64,000 nucleotides of DNA from Diphasiastrum complanatum. Its lineage: Eukaryota; Streptophyta; Lycopodiopsida; Lycopodiales; Lycopodiaceae. This document shows positions 13,574-25,059 of the stretch, piece by piece (the first letter of the stretch is position 1; every line of letters starts with the position of its first letter). The notes beneath the pieces are model-generated. The model was not told the DNA's origin. It ran no database searches and worked only from the letters and a program-made list of their open reading frames with translations. The position numbers and the translations under genes were made by a program. The stretch spans positions 59,258,094 to 59,322,093 of the forward strand of contig CM055101.1 of the NCBI GenBank assembly GCA_029204225.1. The letters run 5' to 3'.

Positions 13574-13830
13574 ACGAAGCTTTCAGTTGGTTCAGTCTGA
13601 TGTAAGTCAGACCGCTTGCTTGGAATGGATGTTACTCATTTGTAACGAAGCTTCGAGTTGGTTAAGTTTGATGTATGTCGGGCGGCTTGCTTGGAGGGAA
13701 GTCACCCACATCGACCCCCGATCTAGCATGGCGCCAGGTTGGATCTCAATGTTGGTTTTCGGAACTTCAAGTTGGTTAAGTCTGATCGTTGTTGGCGAGT
13801 TGGCTGCTTGTATGTCAAGTGGGTTTGGAT
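13574..13830 (-). repeat. Imperfect tandem repeat, period about 71 bp, in retroelement internal region
   Basis: Units start at 13574 and 13645 (ACGAAGCTT..GAGTTGGTT) and a more diverged partial unit lies near 13762 (GGAACTTCAAGTTGGTTAAG). The region is GC-richer than its surroundings and abuts a minus-strand primer-binding site at 13983-14000, so it would be the first internal sequence of that element. A 96-codon minus-strand frame (13607-13897) crosses it but shows no gag motif I recognise. Confidence 0.6.
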
Positions 13831-13982
13831 GGCAAGAGTTGAAGGCTGGGAAGCTAAGTCGTGGTTCCCGGCTCCCTTTGGGATGCCTGCGATACATCTA
13901 GTTGAGCGTAGATCAGAGAGCAGAGCGCAAGTCTGGAGAAGGCTGAGGGGAGAGAGCTGAGCGCAGGACTATGAAGGTTGAT

Positions 13983-14000
13983 CGTTGGGCTCTGATACCA
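13983..14000 (-). promoter_or_regulatory. Primer-binding site (initiator tRNA-Met) of an LTR element
   Basis: On the minus strand this reads TGGTATCAGAGCCCAACG, which matches the usual plant retrotransposon primer site complementary to initiator tRNA-Met. The element is therefore in minus orientation with its 5' LTR on the high-coordinate side. Confidence 0.8.
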
Positions 14001-14270
14001 TATTACAACCATATTACAGTTTGCATAGTAGCATTGCACACTGAGGAAGAGCAAGAGAGAGATCACTAACTACATGCTTTATTGAATAAATGAAAGAGAT
14101 GAGGTGTAGCCTCTACATCAGTGAACGATGGGCTACAAACAACGTGAACAACGAGACGGTTGAAGGACCGTGACGCTTCCGTGACCTAAAACTACTTGAA
14201 GTGCCATAAGCCTAACATGACCTAAACCTACTTCTCTAACAAAGACAACATCCGCAGTTATAGCTCCCAG
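14001..14270 (-). mobile_element. LTR-like sequence adjoining the primer-binding site
   Basis: Position next to the primer site makes this the 5' LTR of a minus-strand element. The expected TG...CA end reads TATTACAACC at 14001, a decayed terminus. The outer end is not defined; 14270 is a rough limit. No partner LTR was found, and the short internal region without pol suggests a truncated or TRIM-like element. Confidence 0.45.
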
Positions 14271-14274
14271 TGTT

Positions 14275-16450
14275 AAGCAAAGGAAGAACAAGACCAGAAA
14301 GGGGTGGACAGAGGTTTTCAAAAGAACACAAGAGTTTTTGGAAAGGGGCATATCAGGTTAGAATTTTTCGTGTTTTCCTTCATTGTAGGTCAACCAACAT
14401 GTGTCTATGGTGTTGCTCTTCTGCAAGCCTAACAGAGCTCACTGTCTTTCAGGGCTCAACGGAGGAAGGAAGCAATAGAGCACATACAACTTACAACTAT
14501 TATGTTGGTTTTCTTAGCCACTTTACCAGCTGAATTCTGAACGTACATTTCTAAATTCATTGATCACGAATTTTCTAGCATGTGCAAGTATTCAATCGAT
14601 CCTTTACAGCTTTCTAGTTTTCTTCATCATTGTGTTGAACCGTGACAAGAAAGGGTTGCCTACAGTAAAAGCATTGATCATAGCACAACTAAAGTATTGG
14701 TAATCACAAAGGCATAATCCTAGCAGGCTAATTATCACGCTAGGCCAATTCAATTCATTTTCTAGCAAATTCACACAACATGCTGAAGCTTTACAGCAAT
14801 AATTCATTACCAACAAAAATGATTTCACAAATTAAATAAACAAACCCAAAATTTCTCACAGATTTCAGCAATTCCTTGAAAAAATAGAAATTGCAATTGA
14901 ACTCAACCCCAACCACTTGTCACAGTCGATAGAATCCAAAAAGCAAACATTTTTCCCTTCTCCAAGCTTCAAGCATCACTATGATACCATTATAAATCCC
15001 AAAATGATCACCTGGATAGAACATAAGCACACAAGAGAATGGGTTGTGGAAGAACCACTCAGCCAATGGTATAACAAACAATTAGACGGCCCCAAGTTGA
15101 TCCCTATAGAAGATACTACGATAGCAAGGGCATAAAGAGAACAATTTATCGTTGATATTCAAAATATGCCAACACGCAAGGGGTGAGGTTATATATTCAC
15201 TCTCCTAAACCCTAGCCTCCATACGACATGCAGAATCTCCTTCAAGGCTATTCCCTCTCGAGGCATGGCTATAATACCCAATCTCGGCAATCATCCACAG
15301 CCACTCTCGCATGAGGCAAAGCCTTAAGCAAATAGGGACATAATTCCTATTTCACGTTAAGGGCTCTTCTATGGTATAGGCTCATGCCAACTATGCACAT
15401 TAGGACATAATAATAGTCTCGAAGAAGAATGGAAAGATCATGAGTTTGTGTTGATTTTGAGTAACTGAACGTAGTTATGCACAAGAATTATTTTCTTCTA
15501 GTATTTAGAAAAAATCTACTTCAATGGCTAGGTAGCAAGACAAGAAACTTATTGTTTTCTAGTAGCTACAACTAAGACTAGATAGCTTCTGAACAATATA
15601 AAATGACATTTGTTACTGAATGAGGAATTGATGCATACCAGGTGATGTCACTTGGATTGTGCATCCCTTCAAGCAACTCCAAAGAGTTATGAACTACAAC
15701 TTGAAGGATTTGTTACATAATTTTTGGACATATTCTTAGATTATCTATGTGTGCATTCTCTCAAAACTAAACGTTTGAGTTGCCTTGAAAAAGAGTTTCC
15801 ACAATGTCAAAAATCAGACATCTCTTAACCTCGCCAAGTGCAAGATAATTGTCACATGCAATGTAGAGCTAGAGCTTGTTGTTTTCTAATTTTGGTAGTA
15901 ATAGCCTTGTCCAAATTTGCAATTGTTCATGAGATTCTACCATTCATTACATATCACAATCATTACTAACCTGTCATATTGGTCTTTGTGAGTTATTCAC
16001 TTTCAATCTATTATCTTACAGTCGCACCCAAGTGGATTTATAAGACTACCAAGCTTTTCAAAAATTTGAATGGAGCCTAGTATATATCCTACCCTTTGAC
16101 CAACTAATTGGACCATTGTGTTTCATGCTTCAAAGTGTCATTGGTAGCATTCTAACATATCCCATAGAATATAAGAAGTATAAATTAATGTACTTTGTCA
16201 AATCAATAGCTAAGTGAGGTTGAAATCAACTATACTACCACTTAATAAGAGGCATTAGCCATGGTTTGTTGTGCTAATAAACATCAGCTTCATTTTCTAA
16301 CTAATTGTGTTGTTTTTTTCCTTTATCAATCATCAGGTTCCTTCTTTGATTATTCAGCCTTGCAAGACTTGCACAATTGGAAGGATCGGTTGAGGATTGC
16401 TACTTGCTTAATATGAATTTGAATTCAAAGTTGTTGAAAGGAAGGGTAAA
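14275..16450. other. Intergenic sequence, no gene seen
   Basis: No coding gene recognised. The word CTATGATACCATTATAAAT at about 14970 resembles an eroded minus-strand primer-binding site with an LTR start, but the match is too short to annotate as an element. Confidence 0.4.
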
Positions 16451-16589
16451 CAAGATTATCTAGCATTTGATAATTTATATTGTACATGGTAGTAGAAAAG
16501 GGTTCGACAACAAGCTACTAGACTACATACTATATAGTAGCAAAAGGGGTCAACAACAAGCTACTAGACTACATATAACTATATTAGAT

Positions 16590-17075
16590 CAATATAGTTT
16601 TGGAATGGTCAACATATTTTGTAGATACTTAACCATGTATATAGATCATCTCTCAAAATGGATAAAGTAGAGCGACATAAAACTACTCTTAAAATCAACT
16701 CCTTATTCACTCATAGCATGTTAGCTATATAAGGTAGGCCTAAATCAATTCCTATATGGATGTGTCATGCCATGTGAATTGACATCCCCATCATAAGCCT
16801 TACACATAAAGGATTATGCTTTAGAATTTGTTATTTGCACTCTACATATTGTAGTAGTTGAGCACAAATTAGATAAACATACCTCAACAAAAAAGTAGTT
16901 TAGGAATCCGATTCACCTTTACAACTGCTTGGTACAACCACAATTTTTAAGATGAAGGATCTTGAGGAAGGAGAACCATTCTTACTTTACAAAAATATGA
17001 CTCACAAGGCCAAACTAAAATTTTAGTGAGAAGGACCTTATCGATTTGTCAAGGAATGGCTTTTTCTAAATTAGA
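16590..17075 (+). pseudogene. Very decayed gypsy-type integrase/pol 3' fragment
   Basis: Two readable patches fit a Ty3/gypsy integrase. About 16640-16670 reads IDHLSKWI, resembling the VDxLTKWxxF block. About 17000-17060 reads HKAKLKF, a stop, then WEGPYRFVKEW, resembling the KLxxxWEGPYxI block at the end of gypsy pol. Many stops lie between them. The second patch is the better match. No LTR was found nearby. Confidence 0.4.
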
Positions 17076-17079
17076 ACAC

Positions 17080-18611
17080 CTAAACGGAGCCGCTCATGGG
17101 GGTCTTGTAAACGATAGCATGTTTGCTGCTACTACGTAGACAATTACAATCTCGTTTCCCGATACACGACCCATCATCATTTACCCCATTGCAAAAAGGA
17201 ATGCCTTGAGAGATTTGCACTATTTTTTGTTTCTTATAGATAGATTTCCACAATCCCACAAGTTGTAAATGGGCAAAGGGGATCGAAACATGATATACAA
17301 ACTAATTACAAGCAATTGGAGTTTGAATAGATCATTGTTCTTTCTAACTGAAAGTGGGGTTCTAAAAAATGGCCTTGAAGTGATATTTAGTTCAACTATC
17401 TTGTCTTTCTTTGAAAAGCAAGGAAGCCTTTGAATGGCACATCACTAACAAATTTTAAGCATGACTTTGATCTAGGGGATACTTGATGAGCATGAGGACA
17501 TGTGAGGTTCCAAAATCCATAAAGTTCATCCTAGAAGGACTTTGAATTAAAAACAAAAGACAAAATTTACATCCTTCCTTGAGTTCATTGACAAACCCTA
17601 AAAGGTTTTATATCATTTTACCTCATCTACATGAAGTAAATGATTTGCACATCATCTAGTATTCATTCTTAAAGTGCATTAATTTGTGCAAAGATAGGGA
17701 CTTCTTGGAAATAATGGTCTCCAACAAGGTTTGATGCAGTCCATGATTCTTTTTCAAAGACTTTTATTTATAAGGCTGTAACACGTCTAGACAAAATCCA
17801 TGAATTTCGAATGTGTCTACAATTTACGATATTGGAAGTCCATACAAGTTATTGCAAGGAGATTATGGCTGATCAAAGTCTAGAAATAAGCTTGAAGAGT
17901 ATTGGAGTCTATAAAAGGTCGGAAAGTGTGGGCTCTAAGAAAAATTGCAACAATCAAATACAATGCTTCACCAATACTGTACGCCTTGGAAAACTTGGAA
18001 CTGCGGTAGCAATGTCACCAAGTTCAATGGATGTTCAATAATTGCTCTCCTTCTCAATATCTTAACGAATGTCTTACCAAGTCGCATCGGGTTTAAAAAA
18101 ATCATTTCCCCAAGACATAAAAACAATATATACACAAATCATGGACATAATGCCCTTGACATAATTTATGCATGGATTGAATCACGTGCTTTATGTGCAT
18201 AGTGTGAACTTTTTCCACAAGCCTAATGTCTTTTCTCAAGTAGCCCCTAGGCTTTAGGGGACAACCCTCCCCTCCCCAAGGGCTTTCCCATTTTGAGAGC
18301 CTGGGCCCAAGGGCAGTAGCCAAATGACCCAGGCTCTCGAAATTAGGAAAGCCTTGATGGGTAGGGGCCAGGGTTTTCCCAAGTGTAAAATCAGTGATTT
18401 GTCCTTTTATTTATTGATTTTTTTGGGGCCATGGGCTTCAGGGGAGTAATGCCCTGGGGCATGTGATGAGGACTTTCCAATTGATTTGTGTGACATACCA
18501 TATAAAATTGTTAGAGCAGATAATGGGATAAAACAGAAGCCACATATGCAAGCAATTAACCTCTGGCACACAAACTATTCACCATCACATTACAAATCTT
18601 CTTTTCCTCTG
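17080..18611. other. Region downstream of the MAPKKK, no other gene seen
   Basis: No recognisable coding sequence. Near 18240-18470 there are C/G-rich words (CCCTCCCCTCCCCAAGGG, GGGGCCATGGGCTTCAGGGG) in an otherwise AT-rich region. The 3' UTR of the minus-strand MAPKKK should lie in the upper part of this interval. Confidence 0.4.
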
Positions 18612-20342
18612 TTATTCTACAATTTTCAGAGCAATCACACTGATCAAACAAAACCCAAATTTGCAATCAATGAACCAAAACCTGTACTTTCTTTTATTGA
18701 TTGAAGGTAGTTTCACAAATATTTGGCTGTAATGAAACTGAATTGGAGGAGCATATGTAAAGTGAGCATCCCCATCATTGTCAAAAGAATTATATGAATC
18801 TTTTGATGTACAGCAAAAGTACATGTTTTCCAAAGTGGCTATCATGCTCCTCTGCAGAACTGAATATAATTTTGATGCACAAGAGCTCTTACAAGAAGCT
18901 AAGGTGCATCTATACAGTACAGAATGCCTTTCTTTTACAGTGACAAAAATTTCCCCATTTTGCACGTCTTCCTGGCGAAGCGATAGATCAGAAGATGAGA
19001 AACTGGGCTCACATGAGTGAGCATGAGGATTCAGTGTAACTAGTTTGGAGGAGGAAGGGGAATGAGAGGGATCAAAACTTTTGCTTTCTTGAGAACGTTT
19101 TGATTCCTGTTCTGTTGAGCTGCAGGACTCCATTGGAAAAGAATCAGATTCAGGTCTTGCATCTTCTAGTGCCAGATCATTGATTAAATTTTGATTCTTC
19201 AAGCTCTTGAACAAATCAACAGCCTCAACGGCAATAGGTGGGCAGGTCTTGGGTGAATGCACCACAATCCATTGCCCTGCTTTGGGGCTCAGAGGGGAGC
19301 TTCCCCATAGATTACTGTTGTTGATTGTCTGATCACTTGGGCTCTCTAAGTTGATGTCTCTTGATTCCAATTTACGAAAGATCTGATCTCTCTTGAGTGA
19401 GAGTATTGGAATGGAATTCACAACAGAAGATATTTGGCTGTTCCACTTGTCCAAGACACTGGTTGGACTTAGTGGAGCCATATCTGATAGAGCTGCGATG
19501 GCCTGCTGCTGTGTCACAAAGGGGTGCTCCAGAAGCTGAGCGCTGTTCCACCTCTGCTTCGGATTCCTGCAGAAACACTTTTGCAAGAAGTCCTGGCCTT
19601 CCAAGGATAAAGACGATGGAATTTCCGGTACTTCATCTGTGCATCCGATGTGATACATGGCTACCAATGGGGAGATATTACTCAGGTTTCGCCATGGGGC
19701 TTTGCCTGTTACCATTTCCATCACTGTGCATCCTAAGGACCAGATGTCCGATGCAGTGCCTTGTTCTTCCTGTCTCACCACCTCTGGCGCCATCCACAGA
19801 GGCGTGCCTTTCATGTGCATCAAGTTCTCGATCTTATCGCCATCTACTTTTAGTCTCTTAGCAGCACCGAAATCTGCAAGTTTTACCCCCGAGGAGCCTA
19901 CGAGAATATTTCTGCCTTTTACATCGCAATGCACAATTCCGTTGGAGTGGAGATGGTGAAGGCCTTGCAAAATTCCTCGAGTGTAAGTGCGAACCAGTTT
20001 CTCATCCAGGCATCCACCGAATTTATTCATCAGATCTGCCAAGCTCCCTCCAGACATGTATTCCATAAACAAATTCGACATCCATTTTCCATTCTCAATT
20101 CCCCTGTTGCTTCCCAAAAACTGTACCACGTGAGGAGAATCTATACTCTCAAGGATGCGGATCTCGTTCTCAAGAGCCACAAGCTCCGAACCACTCCTCT
20201 CATCGCACTCTACTGACTTCACAGCAATCAAATTTCCATTCTCGGTGTTAAGCGCCAGATTAACCTTCCCAAAGGCACCAGCTCCGATCAAGCTCCCTCT
20301 CACCCACGACCTCACCAATCCATCGCTGTTGGCGAAACCCAT
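18612..20342 (-). CDS. MAPKKK-like Ser/Thr protein kinase (MAPKKK17/18-type, single exon)
   Basis: Intronless 576-residue protein with an N-terminal kinase domain at about residues 13-280. Visible motifs are the Gly-rich loop GAGAFG (20-25), the VAIK-type Lys in AVKS (Lys42), the helix-C Glu (Glu60), the catalytic loop HCDVKGRN (138-145, HCD in place of HRD), DFG (157-159) and GTPLWMAPE (179-187). This layout is typical of the plant MEKK-type group that includes Arabidopsis MAPKKK15-21, which phosphorylate MKKs and in several cases act in abscisic acid signalling. The roughly 290-residue C-terminal tail is Ser-rich, has no domain I recognise and is longer than in the Arabidopsis relatives. 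The start is the ATG at 20340-20342; the open frame extends four codons upstream to a TTG, which is not a plant start. The stop is TAA at 18612-18614. No breaks. The assignment to kinase is firm and to the subgroup fairly firm. Confidence 0.93.
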   Translation of the reverse strand: MGFANSDGLVRSWVRGSLIGAGAFGKVNLALNTENGNLIAVKSVECDERSGSELVALENEIRILESIDSPHVVQFLGSNRGIENGKWMSNLFMEYMSGGSLADLMNKFGGCLDEKLVRTYTRGILQGLHHLHSNGIVHCDVKGRNILVGSSGVKLADFGAAKRLKVDGDKIENLMHMKGTPLWMAPEVVRQEEQGTASDIWSLGCTVMEMVTGKAPWRNLSNISPLVAMYHIGCTDEVPEIPSSLSLEGQDFLQKCFCRNPKQRWNSAQLLEHPFVTQQQAIAALSDMAPLSPTSVLDKWNSQISSVVNSIPILSLKRDQIFRKLESRDINLESPSDQTINNSNLWGSSPLSPKAGQWIVVHSPKTCPPIAVEAVDLFKSLKNQNLINDLALEDARPESDSFPMESCSSTEQESKRSQESKSFDPSHSPSSSKLVTLNPHAHSCEPSFSSSDLSLRQEDVQNGEIFVTVKERHSVLYRCTLASCKSSCASKLYSVLQRSMIATLENMYFCCTSKDSYNSFDNDGDAHFTYAPPIQFHYSQIFVKLPSINKRKYRFWFIDCKFGFCLISVIALKIVE

Positions 20343-20815
20343 CCTATCACACAAATTCTAGATCGCGTATCACTCAACCTCTGCAATTGCATCCAATTAC
20401 CACTCTCCCACACAATTGCATCTATTTCTAATCTTTTTTCCACTCCTACCAGCTACCAAAAAGCTAAGGAAATCTTTCAGCAAAGTGAGTGCGATCCGGA
20501 GACACGAAGAAGAGAACCCACATGAGAAAGGTGGAGGCAAAGCGAGAGAGCGGAGCAGATCGGGTGTGGGTTGAGTGGAGAGCAAAAGATGCGAAGGATG
20601 AGAAACCGAAGGCAGAGACGACGCTTAAAAGGAAGGCGAGACAGAGAAAAGGGAGAGAGAGAAAGAGAAGGCGAGACCGAGAGAGAGAGAGAGAGAGAGA
20701 GGGCCCCCCCCCTTGCGGAGGGGGGGGGGGGGAATGGACCAACCCCTTGGGGGAGGGGGGGGTGGATGAACCAATGGGAGGCCGAGGATGGGAGTAATTT
20801 TTATTTATTTATTTA
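20343..20815 (-). promoter_or_regulatory. Probable 5' UTR and core promoter of the MAPKKK
   Basis: Read on the minus strand, the 470 bp before the ATG are strongly CT-rich (a CT tract opposite the GA run at about 20678-20700), as in many plant leaders. A TAAATAAATAAATAAA-like AT block at about 20798-20816 could supply a TATA-type element. Homopolymer runs of C and G occur at 20703-20763. The transcription start cannot be fixed from sequence. Confidence 0.45.
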
Positions 20816-20891
20816 ATTTAATTCAGTATTGGTGGCCTTCGAGGACCCTTCCTTTGGGCTTGTCCAGATCGCAAACGCCCTGGTTAGGACA

Positions 20892-21135
20892 TGACGTCAC
20901 GCCCACGTCCGCCTCCCGTCGTCCCGCCCGCGACGAAGGGCCCTCAGCCGGCCACGCGTACCCGGCCGTTGGGAAAATGCCGACGCTTGAGTTGGTTGGA
21001 AGGGCAAAGCCGGCCGTCGGGGCCTGGCCCGTCAGCTTGCTTCGTCCGACGTGGCAGTGAGGCGTGTGGTGAGCCACGTAAGCCAGCGGGGGGCGGGCCG
21101 GTAGGTTGGTGGGCGGTGAAGCAGGTGACGTGGCA
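20892..21135 (-). promoter_or_regulatory. Cluster of ACGT-core (ABRE/CRE-like) sites upstream of the MAPKKK
   Basis: Five sites lie within 245 bp: TGACGTCA at 20892-20899, CCACGTCC around 20905, ACGTGGC at 21049-21055, GCCACGTA at 21073-21080 and TGACGTGGCA at 21126-21135. The interval is GC- and CpG-rich compared with its flanks. (T)ACGTGGC is the ABA-response element core bound by ABF/AREB bZIP factors. They lie 550-800 bp upstream of the MAPKKK ATG. Confidence 0.55.
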
Positions 21136-21174
21136 TGAGCTGATCGGTGGTTGGGATTGGTAACAAGAGAATCA

Positions 21175-22541
21175 TCTAAAGAGGAAGTTAGGAAGGGGAT
21201 GCATATTCAAGGCAGTTGAAACTTGAGAGTCTACTTTCAATCTTGGAGGTGGACCTCAAATAACATATTTGATGTGAAAGAGAAAGTAGCTCCACTCGGA
21301 AACTTTAGAATATAGCACATGAGTTTTTGATTTCGATTTTTAGTTTTTTTTTACGAGGACTATGGCATGGTCTTTACTGAGATCTTATTGTGAATATGTA
21401 GCTCACGTGCTTCACGTATTCGATTTACTATATCAGATTTCATATGATTGACATTGACTTTGAGAAAAGTGACGTGACAAAGGATATCGAATTTCACATT
21501 TGGGTAACCTTGTTGTGAGAGAGTTGGCTTTGTAGGAACGTGTGAGAGTATGGCACCCCAAGAAACAAAGTTCGAGGAGGACTACATAACCATTGAACCA
21601 ATCAAAATGGAGGCACTAGTTAGCAAGAGAGAGAGACCCAACAAGAAGATCTCACCTTCTTCTAACAAGTTGAACTTCCTCTAACATCTCTTAATTTACA
21701 TGAGTTTGTTTTTTCACAAGCTATTGAACTTAAGCCTAAGTTGATTTCCTCATCATTCCTTCGTACAATATGTACTCTTGTTCAAAGTTAACATTTATAA
21801 TTTGATATCCTTGAGCATTTCAAACTCAGCATAAGCTAATTTGTCATAATAAAAATAATCACTTGGTTCAATTGAACCCATGTTGGACAAGGGTGTTCCA
21901 TGTTCCTTATAGCCTTGCTAACCAAGGCTTAAATCCCAACCACAATACAATAGATATGCCTCCTTGTGCATGCTACGCTTAACAACAAATTAGCAACTTT
22001 CATTTCTTGTTGCAACCAAAAAAAAAAAAACAACACATGGCATTCTACTCATCTGAAAAGTTTTTCTAGGGAGATGGCATGCATATACTTACTACCATAA
22101 ACAATCCACTCCACTATGCAAATTGATTGATTTGTGTTAATCTCAATTCATCTCAAGAGAACTAAGCAAGAAGTTGAGGAGCTCATAAGACAACCAAGTC
22201 CCAGGAAAATGAATGATGCACCACAAATGAAATGCTAGCCCATCTAAGAAGAAATAACAAGATCAAGCCATTGAGGGAAGAAAAGTGGGTGCGTGCAACA
22301 ACATTTAGACTAGTAGCTAGAGAATAGAACAACCTTCACCAAAGATGGATAAGGATGAGACATATAAAGACGAGCCCAAGGAAGAGGATCCACATGTCAA
22401 TCACACATAGTTTGCTATGCACAAAAGTACCAATAATTATACAAGGTTCAAGATTAAGCCCCATATACCAATATTATAAATTACCACATAAAACTATGTT
22501 TACCTAGCTATATGACATTTTAAACCCATGTAAATGTAGCC
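21175..22541. other. Intergenic sequence, no gene seen
   Basis: AT-rich and without recognisable coding or repeat structure beyond short A runs (about 22015-22031). Confidence 0.5.
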
Positions 22542-23124
22542 TATTGGAAACTGTAGGTCGAACAATCAGGTCACTCTGTGAGCGAATCCGAGTGTTCTTG
22601 ATTAGGGGATGTTTACGATTGGAGCTCAGATGGAGCCAATCTGTCGGACAAGGATACTGCCTCAGTCGTGATCAGTCATCCTCCGAATAGCAGATAGCTA
22701 CTGCTACTCTGACAATGAATTTATGAACAGCAGATAATGTCTAGTGACAGCGGAAATATATCTACTGACAAGATTAACAAGCATCACAACATTCAAAGAT
22801 TACACACTGAGCAGAAAAAGGTGTAACTCATTTATATTATCAAAATTGAGTGTACATCAGAGATCCTTTCTTGAGCGTTGTCTGTTTCCCAGATCAACAC
22901 GTCGGTGTGAGAGAGGTATTCTCTTCTCACGAATGAAACTAGCTACTGCTAGAACTTTCTTTCTTCCTTGATACGCACCTCACAGACTGTTGCGTTCAGG
23001 ATTCTCTATATCTGTGTATATGTCTATCTGTCTCTAATCCAATACATATATCATGCTAGATTAGATTACAAGATTGCTTAGCTAAGTTTAAGCTAAACAT
23101 CAGTTTAACTACTTTTTGTTAACA
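22542..23124 (-). repeat. 3' LTR of the deleted copia element
   Basis: Colinear with the right LTR. Shared landmarks include GAATCCGAGTGTTCTTGATT, TCCTCCGAATAGCAGATAGC and CACCTCACAGA. In minus orientation it begins TGTTAACA. The outer end is degraded (TATTGGAAAC where the other copy has TGTTGAAAAC). Compared with the right copy it carries an extra CTAGCTACTGCTAGAA stretch near 22940. Confidence 0.88.
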
Positions 23125-24913
23125 GCTTCATTTCTAGGATAGTCATCATTTGTCAGCACTGTGCCAGGAACCATTGGATTATTTACTCCCTTGCAATCCA
23201 TTAGGTTGAAATCATCAATGATCTTCTGAATGTATCTTGACTGGTGTAGATACAATCTCCCAACCTAAAGATCTTTGTCAATCTGTAAGCCCATGTAGCA
23301 CTTTGCTTCTCCTAGGTCCGATATTTCGAAGTACTTCAAAATATCTACCTTCACCTATGCAATTAGGTTGTCGCTCTGTGACAGGATCAGTGTGTCATCA
23401 ACATAGACACCGACTATGAGGATCTCTCCATTTATGACTTTCACATAAACGTTGTAATTAGCCATCAAAGGCTAGAAGCCCAAGGATCTTAGTGTGTGAT
23501 CCTTCTTCATGTACCAGTGTTTGGCGGACTGTCTCAGTCCATAGATGCTTCTGTGAATTCTGTAGGCATAGATAGCAAGTGACTCGCAGGTAAAACCTGG
23601 TGGCTAGTCCATGTAGACCACTTCATTGAGCTCGCCATGTAGAAATGATGTTTTCTCATCTACAATGTGGATCTTCATATCATAGGCAGCTGCGTATGCA
23701 AATAATATGTGAAGAGATGTGTGCTTTACAACGGGAGAAAAGGTCTCTGTATAGTCGACGCCATACTTCTGTGAGAAACCTTTTGCAACTAGCTTGGCTT
23801 TGTATCTTAGTACATTGTCGTCTGGTCTTATGCTTGTAGACCCACTTACACTTGATAGTCTTTCTATCGGCTGGTAGTGGCTCAAGAGTCCACACTCTAT
23901 TTTGTTTCATGGAGCTCATTTCATCTTCCATGGCCTTGATCCACTTATCCTTGTCTGGATAGTTGATGGCTTCTTCGTAGGTTTGTGGTTTACCACCGAA
24001 TCCATAGAATTCTTCTTGAATAGAAGATGAGCTATTAGGTATATATGTGATTGGTGCTCTTCTTTGTCTGGCAGATCTCCTTGGAGATAATGCAGGCTCA
24101 GCAACTGCTTTGCCTTTGTCCTGTCTGCCAATAGCAGGACCTAGTGTGAGCAATGCTTGACTTCCATGTCATGTTCTGCAGGTAGGCGGTTGTAGCTATT
24201 GCCTCAACCCATAGCTTTCTTGATGCCTTCGAGTAGGCCATCATTAATTTTGCAGCTTATGAGAGTTCTGTTCTTCCTCTCTGCTGCACCATTATGTTGT
24301 GGTGTATAGGTTGTTGTCCTCCTGTGAGGGATGCCTTGATTTTTACAAAAGTCGATAAAACGGTTGGAGATATATTCTCCTCCTCTGTCGATTCTGATCT
24401 ACTTGACTTTCTTTTTGGTCAGTTCACATATTTTGTAAACTTGTCAAGGGCTTCAGATTTTTTGTGGATGAAGTAAACAACAGCAAACTTATTGTAGTCA
24501 TCGATAAAGGTGATGTAGTATCTTGATCCTCCGACATATAGTACATCAAAGGGTCCCGCAGATGTCTGAGTTATCAGCTCTAGATGTTCCGTCGCTCTGA
24601 AGGAATTCTTCATGAAAGGTGTATGTGCCAACTTCCCTTTGTTGCATGCATCACAGGGTGTCAAGTTTGCATCCTTGATGTTCACTCCTGTGAATGCGTT
24701 ATACTGGCTTGCTTTGTATAGCGCCAGCGGATTCATGTGGCATAGTCTTCTATGCCACAGAACGTCTGTAGACTCATGAGCTTGATGAGCATGCTCTGTC
24801 GGTAGGCGTACCTTCAAATGATACAGGTTCCCCCTTCGTTTGCCTTGCGTGATGAGTGTACTGGAGCTGGTGTCAATCACATTGCATGTCTGATTTGTGA
24901 ATGTCACACTCAT
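23125..24913 (-). pseudogene. copia pol: integrase and reverse transcriptase, broken
   Basis: Read from high to low coordinates. The pre-integrase zinc region (LWHRRLCHMN, CDACNKGK) is at about 24610-24760. The integrase follows, and its first catalytic motif reads LITQTSAGPF instead of the usual HTD-containing block, so the first Asp is missing. DRGGEY and a Glu in AERKNRT follow near 24270-24400. A linker and RT start (MEDEMSSMKQNRVW) lie at 23900-24150, then RT blocks LVAKGFSQKYGVDYTETFSPVV and KTSFLHGEL near 23620-23810, and YVDD near 23400. Several stops and frameshifts occur. Coding ends at YPRNEAVNK, directly on the LTR, so the RNase H domain has been lost by deletion. Confidence 0.85.
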
Positions 24914-25059
24914 GCCTGCATCCGCTATTCTAGCAGCTCATCTATTCCAGATCTTTCTACAGTGTCGGCACATACATGACGAAATCCAGTCTTCTGTCTC
25001 TGCCACTGGTGTTGAGCCAAAGTGCACCAGTGCCGCTCACCTCGTATCATGATCCATCT

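Noticed and set aside
19397-19861. Plus-strand 154-codon frame within the MAPKKK
   Set aside because: Antisense shadow of the kinase coding sequence; no family resemblance.
20343-20354. Four extra codons upstream of the MAPKKK ATG (TTG TGT GAT AGG)
   Set aside because: The first codon is TTG, which is not a normal plant start; the ATG at 20342 fits family N-termini.
20464-21163. Arg/Glu- and Pro-rich open frames upstream of the MAPKKK on both strands
   Set aside because: They arise from the GA tract, C/G homopolymers and GC-rich promoter; low-complexity composition and no homologous motif.
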